64,000 bases of DNA from Lucinisca nassula (taxonomy: Eukaryota > Mollusca > Bivalvia > Lucinida > Lucinidae): assembly GCA_963580285.1 (NCBI GenBank), contig OY757014.1, positions 100,938,072-101,002,071 on the forward strand. The letters run 5' to 3'. Below, piece by piece: positions 10,004 to 21,863 of this stretch. How positions within the stretch are numbered: position 1 is the first letter of the stretch; the number at the start of each line of letters is the position of its first letter. Below the pieces are notes generated by a model. The model ran no database searches, was not told the DNA's origin, and saw only the letters and a program-made list of their open reading frames with translations. The position numbers and the translations under genes are program-made.

Positions 10004-11116
10004 GATGAATTCCAAATATCGGTACTCAATTATTGTTCTAGAATACTTGCGCTTTAAATCGACGAGGACAGATTTCCCCAAAAGCTTATCAGAAAATTGT
10101 ATGATACCCACCAAGGTACTTGGTGCCCATCAACTAGTCTTGGGCCGTGTTCATCCTTATAAGACAAATGCTACACCCTTTAGTGTTTTGCAGTCATTTA
10201 TTTCATTCCCCTTATGTCGGTCTGCAGTAATTATTCCTTGTTATGGAACAATACCGAGTAACGACCATATTCATATATGAAATTTGATTTCAGTGTGTTG
10301 ACGTATTTCTATTCTCATTAATCCATGGTTTGTTTTCCCACATCTGCTTGATTTAGTTGTAGTTACATGACCTATCTTTGAGATCTAGCCTTTGATTTTT
10401 TGGTTGCAGTTGTAAAACATAAATCAGAAACTGTCTATTGTAATTGGGTCGATTAGCAATCGACCCCAAGTTACTCATGACATCATCTGAATTAGTGTTG
10501 TTGTCCTTGTGACACACTGATCTGGGAAAACCAAGGTGATGGTTATTAGTAGAAAATAGGCGCACTTTTTAATCGATAACGCGTTTGGCAAACACTGTAT
10601 ACCCAGAACAGATGCTACAAAATTTGGCGTTTTATCAGTCGGCTGCTCAGGGTCTGCAATGTTTTCTTCAAATGCTGGTATTTAAGGTATAAATATCAGC
10701 TGTCAATTTAATGGTATATTCTTCATTACAAATTTTTTTCTGTAATCTAAAGGGTGTGCGTTCTTTTTTTGTTTGATTGTTTTGATTTTAGTTGGTGTAT
10801 TCCTGATATTCCATTGTGGAATTGTCTCAAAATTAAAATTCAGTGAAACGGATGCCGGTATGGCTATGTATGTTTGAAATTGGGGACAGTATTCCTGCAT
10901 AGATTGTTAAATCTTCGGTTCCAAATTATCCCTTACGATTCCAATGTATATGTTATTGCGTAATATTAAGCAACTGGGTCCGACCCATTGCATTATCAAA
11001 GACGTAAACCAAGAAGGCGCTGTTCAGTGCGGATTCTCAGGCTGGTCTGAACCTGTTTGTTCGTCGTGGCGCTTATTGTCGCTTGAAAATCATCACATGA
11101 ACAAGTCCGTGAAATG
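10004..11116. other. Intron, one small hairpin
   Basis: A perfect 9 bp stem with a 3-base loop at 10446-10466 (GGGTCGATT-AGC-AATCGACCC). Otherwise nothing recognised. Confidence 0.4.
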
Positions 11117-11364
11117 AACACCCCTTTAAACCCCACTTTTTATAGAGAAAACTGGGGTTTACGGGGTATTCATTTTTTTTTATTACCGCTCCAAGACATA
11201 GGTTGTGGGCACTCGTTAGAACCGCCTCAATGAGGCGGTTCTTACGAGCACCCGCAACCTATGGTTGAAGTAAAAATAACGAAAATATCGCAGATTTTTA
11301 GCAGAAAAGTAGTCATTTTTGATATGTGAAAAATGCAATTTGTCGCACGGGTGTATTATCGTAA
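11117..11364. mobile_element. MITE family E, copy 3, diverged
   Basis: Shows the AAACCCCAC..CTGGGGTTTA stem at 11131-11165 and the central hairpin GGTTGTGGGCACTCGTTAGA with tip CCGCCTCAATGAGGCGG. The ending TTATCGTAATGG resembles the family terminus. The left terminus is poorly kept. Confidence 0.6.
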
Positions 11365-12054
11365 TGGTATAGAATAATTGTAGGCTCAGATGAGCGAAGT
11401 CTTTGTCATTCTCCGTTTGCTATTTAAAAGTTGACCAGACTGTTTCGGAAGACAGAAACCGAATGATATTGTTATTGTTACTATAATTTATGATGATGAT
11501 GAAGATGATTATGATAATAATAGCAAGGAATCGCAGCCGATACAAATAGCCTCGTACAGACTACTTCGTGTGTTGAAATTACTGAACCGGCTAAAGTCAA
11601 ACTTGCTTGAGATGTTATCATTCGCAATATTTGGGTGAAGTTCTGACCCTGACCTTGAGCCAAGGACCAAGGATGAAATTGTTTTTAAAAAGGCATATGT
11701 AGCCCTATTGCTACTAACATTTAGTTTTCAAAAGGCATAAACAATCAGGGTGCAAACTGTTATATTTCAAACGTTGCTGCCGAGCTGTATTTTCATCCAA
11801 TGTTTCTTTTAAGCACAAATCAGTCCTTTGTATAAACTCTCCTAACAAAACCTAGAAATGATTTTCAAAAATTCTTTCCCGTTACAAAATTGACAAAATT
11901 TTCATCTTGTCACCTCCATGCGCTTGAAGCTGAAGAAACATTGCTGCTTTTGAGCACATTGTGAAAACATGTAAACAAAAAAAAAAAAAAAAAAAACCTA
12001 GTGCCTTCTATGTACTAAGGTCTGAATTGGTCATATTCTCTAGAGAGTTTGTTT
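11365..12054. other. Intron, H-core fragment and poly-A tract
   Basis: AAAGTCAAACTTGCTTGAGA at about 11595 resembles the 145 bp unit of array H3. A run of 19 A at about 11979-11997. No coding signal. Confidence 0.4.
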
Positions 12055-12305
12055 GAACTAAGGTTTAATGCCCCACCAGCAATTTTGAGGTCTTTTTTGC
12101 GACGCTGCTTCCGATTTTGTGGGAATATACCCGACATTTGAAATGACATCTCAAGCCCCTCCGCCCAAAAGGTTATATTCATTGGACGGTCCGACTCACA
12201 CCACCATGCCTCTGAAGGCTTTGTTCTTTTAAGTGGTTTGCCAGTACTCGTACAATATGTGGTCAGCTTTAGCTCTGCTTGGAAGCACCATGCAGCCTGA
12301 TGTAT
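12055..12305 (-). repeat. S1 repeat, reverse copy
   Basis: Reverse-strand match to S1: GAAATGACATCTCAAGCCCC, GGACGGTCCGACTCACACCA, AGCTCTGCTTGGAAGCACCA. Diverged. Confidence 0.6.
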
Positions 12306-12393
12306 TAATCCAATCCCCGATAGCCGGGCCCCAACCTCTAGAGAGTAAAATATGTACTGTCTTTATCCATTCTGTCAAATTTTCTATCTTATA

Positions 12394-13687
12394 CGAGGGT
12401 ACGCTGAAAAGTTCTGAGCCTGACCAAGATCCAATGGTTTGTTCATGCTGAAAGTGCCTTATTTTTCAACATAGTCTCCCTTCCTGTCCACACACTTCCT
12501 CCAGCGATGCTGGAGTCCTTGGATCCCAGTGGTATAGAAGGTCTCATCTTGGTCCTGACAAACTCCTCCACAGCAGCTATCACCTCCTCGTCTGACCGAT
12601 AATGCTGCCCAGCCAAGTGCTTTTTCATGTTTAGAAACAGGAAATAAGCTAATGGAGCTAGACCAGGTGAATATGGAGGGTGATGGACAAGTGTGAAGCC
12701 ACAGCCATGCACACCAGCCATTGCGGCAACCAATTTATGAGCAGGCGCATTGTCCTGATGGAATAAGACCCCTTTTGTCAATTTTCCAGGTAGTTTAGCC
12801 TTAATTGCTTTTCGCAATTGTTTTATCAGATCTGCATAATACTTCCCATTAATTGTTCTGCCTTTTGAAGGTAGTCTATGAATATTACACCCTTGGCATC
12901 CCAGAACACTGATGCCATCACCTTCCCTGCAGAGGAGACGACCTTTACCTTCTTTGGTGGCGGTGAGCCAGGGTGCTTCCATTGCATGGATTGTCTTTTG
13001 GTCTCTGGCTAAAAGTGATGAACCCAACACTCATCCTGAGAGACAAAACGGTCAAGAAAACCATCTTGTTCTGCTTCAAAAATAGCAAAGTTGGCTTGTG
13101 ACAGGTTCAGTCTGGTCAACTTTTGGTCATGCGTCAAAAGCCCTGGCACCCATCTGGCGGAAACCTTCGACATTCCTAATTCACTGTATAGAATGTTCTC
13201 TACTCGTTCACGGGAGATGCCAACAGTGTTAGCTAACTGATGCACAGTTAAACGCCTGCCATCCATCACGGCCCTGTGCACTTGGCTGATGATTTCCTCA
13301 GTTGTTGCCGTTGTGGGTCGTCCACAACGGTCATCATCTTCAAGGCTGTCCTTGCCCATCTTAAAATTTGCTGCCCACCTTTTCACGGTTGCATACGAAG
13401 GAGCATCATCCCCTAATGTAGCAACCATATCGGCATGAATGTGTCCTTAGGAGCTAACCCCTTTTTATGGAGGTACTTGATGACACCACGATGCCAGATT
13501 TTGTCCATTTCTCAAAAATGTGCTAGTATAAATTTTCAAAATCTAGAATTTCTACGTTATTGCAGGTAAACTTGAACTCATTTGAGCCAAATCAAGTAAT
13601 AAAGGGTTGGATTTAATGAATACAAAATTTCATGGCTGTTCGATGCCTGCTTCTTGGTCAGGCTCAGAACTTTTCATCCTACCCTCG
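12394..13687 (-). mobile_element. mariner-like DNA transposon 2
   Basis: Inverted ends of about 34 bp, each starting CGAGGGTA and sharing TGAAAAGTTCTGAGCCTGAC, with three mismatches. Flanked by TA at 12392-12393 and 13688-13689. Length 1294 bp. Transposase on the minus strand, different subfamily from the 8600 element. Confidence 0.9.
12443..13508 (-). pseudogene. mariner transposase (second subfamily), inactivated
   Basis: The start is taken at MDKIWHRGVIKYLHKKG (13508), a usual mariner N-terminus; the track-length frame begins only at 13428 because of a frameshift near 13440. DNA-binding region: PSYATVKRWAANFKMG and LTVHQLANTVGISRERVENI. First catalytic aspartate is kept in SQDECWVHHF, then the frame breaks near 13020. 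Second aspartate is kept in HQDNAPAHK. The third position reads YSPGLAPLAYF, with alanine where the family has aspartate, so the triad is incomplete. Another short out-of-frame stretch lies around 12900-12990. Not functional as written. Confidence 0.88.
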
Positions 13688-13707
13688 TATAATAGCGCAA
13701 GTCCATA

Positions 13708-15680
13708 TTTAGCTCACCTGGGCCGAAGGCTCCAGGGGAGCTTATAGTATAGTGGGTCGTCCGTCCATCCGTCCGTCGTCCGTCAACACTTTTGAGCAGC
13801 TATATCTCTGCAGCCTGCAGGTGGATCTCAATCGTTTCTGATCCGTAGCATGCCTCTTGTGGGGCATTGATGACATAAGCTTGTTTTGAAATCGCATGTA
13901 AACTTTGGTTGCTATGGCAGTCACAAGGTCCCATAGACTTACAATGGGAAAATGCTTGTCATCACCGTAGCCCCTTCAGTTTTGATCAGATCTTTCTGAA
14001 ACTTATATATAAGGTGGCTTGGGATAAAACCTCGGATGAGTTCGAAAACCGGCCTAGTCTGCCCATTTGTCATAGAGGTACGTCCCTTTGATTGCTGAAA
14101 ATGCCGATTTTTTTACCTTGTCATCACCGTAGCCCTTTCAGTTTTGATCGGATCTTTCTGAAACTTATATGTAAGGTGGCTTGGGATAAAATCTCGGATG
14201 AGTTCCAAAACCGACCAAGTCGGCCCATTCATCGTAGAGTAACGTCCCTTTGATTGCTGAAAATGCTGATTTTCGACCTTGTCATCACCGTAGCCCTTTC
14301 AGTTTTGATCGAATCTTACTGAAACTTACATGTAACGTGGCTGGGGTTAAAATCTCGGATGAGTTCGAAAACCAGCCAAGTTGGTCCAATTATAACAAAG
14401 TAACGTCCCTTTGATTGCTGAAAATGCCGATTTTTGACCTTGTCATCACCTTAGCCTTTTCATTTTTGATCGGATCTTTCTGAAACTTATATGTGAGGTG
14501 GTTAGGGTTAAAACCTCGGAGGAGTTCGAATACCGACCAAGGTGGCCTATTTATCATAGAGTAAGGTCCCTTTGATGGCTCAAAATGTCGATTTATGACC
14601 TTTTCATCACCGTAGCCCCTTCAGTTTTGATCAGATCTTTCTGTAACTTTACTGTAAGGTGACTGGGGATAAAACCTAGGATGAGTTCGAATACCGGCCA
14701 AGTTGGCCTATTTATCAAAGATTTACGTCCCTTTGATTGCTGAAAATGCCGATTTTTGACCTTGTCATCACCATAGCCCCTTCAGTTTTGATCGGATCTT
14801 TCAGAAACTTATATGTAAGGTGGCTGGGGATTAAATCTCGGATGAGTTCGAAAACAGGCCAAGTCAGCCCATTCATCGTAGAGTTATGTCCCTTTGATTG
14901 CTGAAAATGTTGATTTTTGACCTTGTCATCACCGTAGCCCCCCCCCCCCTTCAGTTTTGATCGGATTTTTCTGAAACTTATATGTAAGGTGGCTGGGGAT
15001 GAAACCTCAGATGACTTCGAAAACTGGCCAAATCGGCCCATATATCTAAGAGTAACATCCCTTTGATTGCTAAAAATGCCAAATTTTGACCTTGTCATCA
15101 CCGTAGCCCCTTCAGTTTTGATCGGATCCTTCTGAAACTTATATGTACATATAAGGTGGCTTGGAAAAAATAACTTGGATGAGTTTGAATACTGGCGAAG
15201 TCGGCACATTTACCATAGAGTTACGTGCCTTAGATTGCTTAAAAATGCCTATTTTCGACCTTTTTAGCACTGCTGCCCCTTCAGTTTTGATCGGATCTAC
15301 ATGAAACTTACAAACAAATAAGTCAGGCAGAAAAGCTAGGAGGAGTTTGAAAACTCGTGAGGTTTGCCAATTTGTCACAGATTAACACCCCTTTGATTGC
15401 AGCAGTTAATTGCTTATTTTTGAACTTGTCATCACCATAGCCCCATCAGTTTATATCGGATCTTCTTAGCAAGTCAGGAATAAAAGCTTGAATGAGTTTG
15501 AAAATTGGTGAGGTCAGCATATTTATCATAGAGTTACATTCTACTTGATTTGCAGAAATTGCTTACCCTGTCATCACCATGACCTTCCATTAATCCTTCA
15601 GTAAAGGTTGGCACTTCCTGCAACTTTGAATCTGATAGCTCCGGTTAGCAATACAGGACCAGCTTGGTCCTCTTGTTTTA
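13708..15680 (-). repeat. H2: Helitron-like repeat with about ten 162 bp tandem units
   Basis: The reverse-strand 3' end is at the left: TTTAGCTCACC, then GGGCCGAAGGCTCC hairpin, then GTCCGTCCATCCGTCCGTCG. Core units begin CCGTAGCCCCTTCAGTTTTG at about 13965, 14127, 14289, 14449, 14611, 14771, 14933, 15104 and 15265. The far end shows CCTCTTGTTTTAAA, the reverse of the AACAAGAGG start also seen at 52219. Minus-strand ORFs here are repeat artefacts. A run of ten or more C at 14940 may hold sequencing error. Confidence 0.65.
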
Positions 15681-17340
15681 AAATTAAGATATGCCAGTTT
15701 GGGTTTTCTTCAAAAATTTATTTAAAAATTGCAAACAGTTTAGGCCCTGATCAGAAACCGCATTATGCTCTCCTTCTTTTATGTGATGTGAGTTTCCACA
15801 CTGTATCTGACTTTATCCTGTGGGTCAAAACAAGCTTTCATGGAGACTGACTGTGAAATTTTTTCTTCTCTCATTCTGTCACTCCATCCTGCAAACCTGG
15901 AGTGTATGTAATGTACATTTGCAAATCTGCTGCGAGAAATAGTCACAGAAGACAGACCGATCGCAGTATCAGTAGAAAAATAACAGTTTGCCTTGACACA
16001 ATGCAATCACCATACATAATAGTAATTTCCTTGTTCACGAACCGTGGCGAATTTTCAACGGAACTTTTCCAGAAATATTCCGGTCTGCAAAATATATCGA
16101 TAAATGCTGTTTTTATCTTTTTAAATGTTGTTTTTCATTTTCATAAAATTTGTCACGTGACAACAAATCTTCAGTGGTTGTTAACAATGTCAAAATACAC
16201 GGTTTCCATCTTCATTCCCAAAGCCCATAGTGTGTGACATAGCTACCAGTGTGGAATTCGAAAACAAATAATGACATTCCTATTACTGCATAACTGATTT
16301 CGTGATCAAGGCCTAAAGAACTTACAAATTCGAAGAAAACGGTATTGCTTTTGTCTGCTACATGTGTGTTTTTTCGCCATTTATTTATTCTGCTGCATCC
16401 CGGGTGGTTTGATTTGACCCGTTTTATGACAATGACGCTTTCTAGTGCCGAAAACCAGTCCGAGAGAAAGCGGATGTAACCGAATTACCATTAAATTGAA
16501 GGCACATACGCCAAAAAAAAGTAAAAAAAAAAAAAAAAAATAAACAGTCATAATGCCGAAAAGGGTGGTCTTAAATCATTACGCTAAAACAGAACTTAAA
16601 TGTGCTACATTTAAATGTAATTATTGTATGAAATTCATGAAGTTTAATCCCTTTTTGTAATATAAGCGCAATAACACAAATCAGCTGAAACAGTGATGAG
16701 GTGACAGATTTCTCTATTGTAAACAAACCGAAGTCAATATTTTGAAAGACGTTTAAAACACCTGAAGCAAAATTACATGAAGATCAGGTAATGATTCTAC
16801 AAGCCATTAATTAAGCGATTGCAAAAGGTAACTGTCATCATCCGATCTCGATTGACAGGGAAATACTTGAGGTTTGACTTTCATTAAATCCAGGGTAAGA
16901 ATTTTGTCGAAATCCAAGATGGCGATTTACCATGTGGTATTCGGTGAAACTTTCACAAAATTGCTTAAAAATGTAGAAAGTAAGATAATTATGCCTCGTC
17001 TTTGCTACTTCAGAGTACATAACAACTGAAAATGATAATACTTTTAGGGTGAGTGTTACTGCCTTGTCGGTATCCTTGTTTGAAAATTTAGTGGATTGTG
17101 CCTCATTTTGGACAATTAATCTTCCTCTATTGCTCTTATAGAACGTTTATTTGGTCTTAAACTGTAGTTGTTGAATTTGCTTCACATAATGAATTTGCTT
17201 TTTGAAGTTATATTGAAACCCACAGTGTTAGGAAAAATTTTGGAAAATCTTAGTTTATTTTGCATTGCAGTCTAGATGTGTTATTACTATATACCTTAAG
17301 TAAAGTTATAACAAATTTCATCAATAAATATAGGCACTAA
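15681..17340. other. Intron, nothing recognised apart from a family F half copy
   Basis: CAAACAGTTTAGGCCCTGAT at 15733 is a family F half. A-rich runs near 16516-16540. No exon-like sequence. Confidence 0.4.
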
Positions 17341-19004
17341 AGCAATGACAAAGTTTTTTTCTAAAACTAGCCACAGTGACCCTGGCCTTAACCCCAGGAC
17401 CCAGAAAGTCTAGCTTGCTTGAGATATTATCATACCCAACATTTGTATGAAGTTGTATTAAAATCTATCAATAAATGTAGGCACTAGAGCGTTGAAAAAG
17501 GATTTCTAGAAATAGACACAGTGACCATGACCTTTAGACCAGGACCCTGAAAGTCAAATTCGCTTGAGATATTGTCATAGGAAACAATTGTTTGGAGTGA
17601 TATTGAAATCGGTCAAGAAATGTAGGCGCGAGCTACAGCGATGACAAAGTTGTTCTTAAATTAGCCACAATGACCTTGACCTTGACAACACGATTTTGAA
17701 AGTCGAATTCGAACCTGCTCATAAGGAACATGTGTATGAAATTATATTGGAATAGGTGAAGGAATGACGGCGCTAGAGCGATGTCAAAGTTTTTCTAAAA
17801 ATAGCCACAGTGACCTTAAACTTGAGGGCTCGACCTCGAAAGTAGAGCTCGCACGAGATATTGTTATAAGCAAAATTTGTGTGAAGTAACATTTTAACCG
17901 GTCAAGAAATGTAGGCGCTAGAGCGACGACAAAATTTTTCAAAACTAGCCATAGTGGCCTTGACCTTGAGGCCTTTAGATGAAAGTCAAACACACTCGAG
18001 ATATTGTCATAAGGAACATTTGTGTGAATTTATATTGGAATCGGTAATGTAATGTAGGCGCTAGAGCGATTACAAAGTTTTTTCTAAAAATAGCCACAGT
18101 AACCTTGACCTTGAGGCCACGACCTGCAAAATCTAACTCGCTCAAGAAATTGTCATAAGGAATATTTTTATGAAGTTATATTGAAATCGATGGAGAAATG
18201 TGGGCGCTAGAGCGATGGCAATGTTTAAAAAAATAAACACAGTGACCTTGACATTGATGGCCACGACCTTGAAAATCAAACTCGCTCGAGATATTGTCAT
18301 AAGGAACATTCTTGTGATGCTCTACTGAAAGCGATCAAGAAATGTAGGCGCTAGGACGATGACAATGTTTTTTCTAAAATAGCAATAGTGACCTTGACCT
18401 TAAGGCCACCACATTGACAGTCGAACACTCGTGATCTTCATATGTGTGATTTTTTTCTTTTCTTTTCTTATATATTTTGACTGAGGTAATGGCCAAATAG
18501 GACCAATATAGTTACAGTCGAGTAGGCTTATTCTGCGCATCTGCCAATTTCTGCCCATTACGAATTATTTCAAATTAAAAGAACCAGATTAAATGTTTTC
18601 ATTTTCCTTTGACAGGTACTTAACAAAGCTTCACATATTATTTTGGATGGGACTTGGACTGTAAACTTCGCGAATGAAATCCATTTTTTTCTGTTTTTGT
18701 CTACGCCCATGGGCGTAGACATTATAGATTTTACACAAATTACAGCCATTAGTAACCCACAATGCAGTCTGGCCTTTCTTTTTATGCAAAACCAAGCTTT
18801 CACAAGAAGAACAAAGCGGTCCATAGCAAGTACAATCTTTCACACAAAACAGAGGTCCACTGGCATAGCTCTGGTACAGAATTGCTATCACATTCGTACA
18901 AGCCCATATTTACTGTCATATTTGTATAGGCTAAAAAAAAATATACATCTACAAACTGCCTATCCTTTAAGCTCATTGGGAGCATTCGGCTCTGGTGAGC
19001 TAAA
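17341..19004 (+). repeat. H3: Helitron-like repeat with about eight 145 bp tandem units
   Basis: Units share AGCCACAGTGACCTTGACCT, GAGATATTGTCATAAGGAAC and ATGTAGGCGCTAGAGCGATG, spaced about 145 bp from 17350 to 18440. The right end shows GAGCATTCGGCTCTGGTGAG then CTAAAA at 18999-19004, as in H1 and H4. A perfect 22-base palindrome of CTACGCCCATGGGCGTAG type sits at 18699-18720. Confidence 0.6.
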
Positions 19005-19233
19005 ATACTTGCCTCGCCGTTAGCAAAACATTGGTTCATGCCGTTTTTTCTCTTAGAGAAATTGTCCCCCACCTGACCGACTAATACTATATAAAAGAAG
19101 GGTAAGTGGGATATCACATTTCCACATGTTTCTAATAACTAATGGCCAAAAAATACCGTGGAGAGACCGATAAAATAATGCTAGGTTATGCAATTGCTAG
19201 GTAATGCTGATAAGAGAGGTAACTAGAAGCCTA
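19005..19233. other. Intron, nothing recognised
   Basis: No feature recognised. Confidence 0.35.
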
Positions 19234-19601
19234 TATAGAGAATCTTACATGAGTGCTCATGCATTATTGAATTTATTAAATGAGTTGAGGAAAAGGGATA
19301 AAATGCGAGGCTTTGCCAAGCATTTTATCCCTTTTCCTCAACGAGTTTAATAGATTCAATAATACATGAGCACGAATGCAAGATTGTATTTATCATATGC
19401 CATTTAAAACGCATTTTATTCACGATTGTTTACAAAAATGTCAATATTCCACCTTTAGTAAACGCGACGTCGCTATTAGGGAAGTCGTTCATGTAACGTT
19501 ACGGGATATATCTAGCTAATTTGCATATTTAATCCACTAGTGAATTATCGAAAATGTTACATGGCGTTATTGCACTCTCAGCCGAGACGTCATATGATAA
19601 A
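19234..19601 (-). mobile_element. Foldback MITE family A, copy 2
   Basis: Hairpin at 19237-19390 with tip GCGAGGCTTTGCC, then the body from TTTATCATATGCC to GACGTCATATGATAAA. Reverse orientation relative to copy 1. Confidence 0.75.
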
Positions 19602-20383
19602 CTAGAATTTTTCAATTAAAAAAAATAATTATTTAGTAAAAAGCCGAAGTGAAAATGAAAATCTGCATCAAATTTTTATCAAATTACAAGTTTCTAACGT
19701 TTTTCTAGCTGGAAAAATAAGTATTTTAAGATCAATCGTTTTGAACAGAACTGACAGATAAACTGAAGAAAAGTAGTTCCCAAGGTTAAGCTTATAATGC
19801 CACCTGTTGTGAGCAGAGTCATTAGTGGAGATAGATGATGCCTAAAGCCCTAAAAACCATCTCGTTAAATAATCAGTTAAACATGAATTTTTGGTTATTT
19901 TTCTCTTAGAGAAAAAACACGTCATGTAATCTTCATTTAGTCTTCTATAAAGCGTAGGAACGTTGTTTACTTAACTCCAGCAGTTTTCAAGCATACCATT
20001 TGATAAGTATTGAAGTTGCACATGTGCCTTTTTAAAGATAAAAAAGTACTTTTTGACCAAGTACATCATTTGCAACTTTGGAATTTCAGACATTATACTT
20101 CATTCGGCAGGATCCAGGGTGCAGACTGGCAATTAGAATATCGCCAAAGACAATTAATACAAATAATACTATATAATATATGTGGCATTCACATTTAATA
20201 TGTGCTAAGCGTAGACATAGGTTTTTGTAAAAGCTATACTTGTTACCTTAGTTAGCGCCACAGGCCCTTATTTAATTTTGAAATGAACGTTACTGACAGC
20301 TATTTAATTCAACCAACTGGAGCCTCAGCTTTTAAGCAACACATTACCAAACCAGTATAACAACAAAACACCTTTCTTGTCTT
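19602..20383. other. Intron, nothing recognised
   Basis: AT-rich, no exon, transposase or hairpin family recognised. Confidence 0.4.
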
Positions 20384-20702
20384 AGAAATAGAAGTGAAGG
20401 TAATGATCAGGAATCGTTAAAATTGACCCACAGCTCCCGTCAGAGACACCAAAGGGAAATAAATACAAACATCAAACAACCAGACCCTAAGGGAAACACC
20501 AATAGCGGAAAGCCAACAGGACAGTTACTTTCCCATAAAATGGTCTGTTCGCTATCCAAAATAAAAAAATATAAGCGATACAAACGTTCAAAGACAAACC
20601 ATAACAAAAATAAACCACGACAGAAGAGCCGCCTACGAACGGTCAGTGAAATGAATTCCGCCGGAGGGTGTGGGGTGTGTGTGTGTGTGTTGGGGGGGGG
20701 GG
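20384..20702 (-). mobile_element. PLE 3'-end fragment a
   Basis: Begins AGAAATAGAAGTGAAGGTAA and runs through TCCCATAAAATGG and GAACGGTCAGTGAAATGAAT to a G-rich end. This is the reverse complement of the 3' untranslated region that follows the PLE reverse transcriptase at 58820-59360. Confidence 0.7.
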
Positions 20703-20858
20703 TAAGTATTGTATCTTGACTGGATGTTATTGGTTGTGGGTATTCCGATGGGTAAAATTGCGCTCTCTTGTGCCTGAACTGTCCTTGTTTTGTTATGAGA
20801 GAGACTTCATGATGTCCTTTCCAATAAAAACCAATCTGAAATCATTAAAAAATAGAAG

Positions 20859-21001
20859 TGGAGGCAATGATCAGGAATCGATACAATTAACCAACAACTA
20901 CCACCAGAGAGACCAAAGGGAAAGAAACACAAACATGAAACAACAGACCCTAATGGAATCCTCAATAGCGGAAAGACAAAAGGACAGTTAATTTCCCACA
21001 G
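20859..21001 (-). mobile_element. PLE 3'-end fragment b
   Basis: ATAGAAGTGGAGGCAATGAT through GGACAGTTAATTTCCCACAG; the tip of the PLE 3' region, reversed, at the left junction of the insertion stack. Confidence 0.65.
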
Positions 21002-21062
21002 AAATAAAAATCAAAAAATGAGTTCCTTTAAGAGCAATGAAAACATTCATAAGACAGAAGAT

Positions 21063-21108
21063 GGGTCATACTACGTAGTTTCGGCTAATAAAGCCTCATC
21101 AGTGACCC
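21063..21108 (-). ncRNA. Hammerhead ribozyme (type I), intact core
   Basis: Minus strand, 46 nt: stem I GGGTCA pairs with TGACCC; core CTGATGA; stem II GGCT-TTATT-AGCC; core GAAA (its last A opens stem III); stem III ACTAC/GTAGT with no loop; cleavage triplet GTA before TGACCC (between 21069 and 21068). Every conserved core base of the family is present. The loopless stem III is a feature of hammerheads in Penelope-like elements and retrozymes, which tend to act as dimers. Confidence 0.88.
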
Positions 21109-21444
21109 TGTAATGATCCGGCAAGGAAAGGCAGAGGAAGCATACTGCAATTTTGCGAATTTCGAATAGGCAGTCGATTCAAAGACTGATATAAATCAAA
21201 ATGGGGTCCAGATAGTTAAAAACCTGTCTAGAATATGAGTCTAAACCAATAATTTATTTCCGATTTCTCAAATTTTCACGCTGATCTCAAAGGACCAAAA
21301 GTAAAATATAAACTGCACTATGGTTGATGTACGGGGAGACGTTTTACGGCCGCCACACGGCACAACACCAGCTGCAGTGAAGGCAAATAAAAATCAAAAA
21401 TGAGTTCCTTTAAGAGCAATGAAAACATTCATAAGACAGAAGAT

Positions 21445-21490
21445 GGGCCATACTACGTAGTTTCGGCTAATAAAGCCTCATCAGTGACCC
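21445..21490 (-). ncRNA. Hammerhead ribozyme (type I), second in tandem
   Basis: Same 46 nt motif as 21063-21108 with one change in stem I (TGGCCC instead of TGACCC), which keeps a G-U pair with GGGTCA. Core CTGATGA and GAAA are intact. It lies 382 bp from the first motif, so self-cleavage at both sites would release a unit-length RNA. Confidence 0.87.
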
Positions 21491-21567
21491 TGTAATGATC
21501 CGGCAAAGAAAGGCAGAGGAAGCATACTGCAATTTTGCGAATTTCGAATAGGCAGTCGATTCAAAGT

Positions 21568-21863
21568 AGAAGTAAAACAAAGATCAGGAATTGATACAAT
21601 TAATTTACTCCATCCATAAAAGACATCAAAGGGAAAGAAATACAAACATTAAGCGACCAGACCATAATGGAAACCTAAACAAAGGAAGGCCATATGGACA
21701 GTTACTTTCCCACAAAATGGCCATATGGCCATCCAAAATTAAAAGACACAAGTGATACACACAGTAAGTAACAAACAACAACATAAATAAATCGCCACAG
21801 AAGAGCCGCCCTGGAACGGTCAGATTTCCACTGGGGGGCTTAAATCGATTTTACGTGGCCACA
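21568..21863 (-). mobile_element. PLE 3'-end fragment c, inserted in the RZ repeat
   Basis: Runs from TAGAAGTAAAACAAAGATCA to GATTTTACGTGGCCA. It is flanked by CAAAG on both sides (21563-21567 and 21865-21869 region), a likely short target duplication inside the second RZ monomer. Confidence 0.65.

Noticed and set aside
14715..15378. Minus-strand frames of 164 and 79 codons
   Set aside because: They follow the 162 bp units of array H2 and repeat the same peptide with each unit.
15681..17340. Possible extra host exons
   Set aside because: Short frames such as 15608-15850 and 15902-16237 lack CUB or kringle marks and suitable splice pairs; the exons at 5905 and 37372 already join within one CUB domain.
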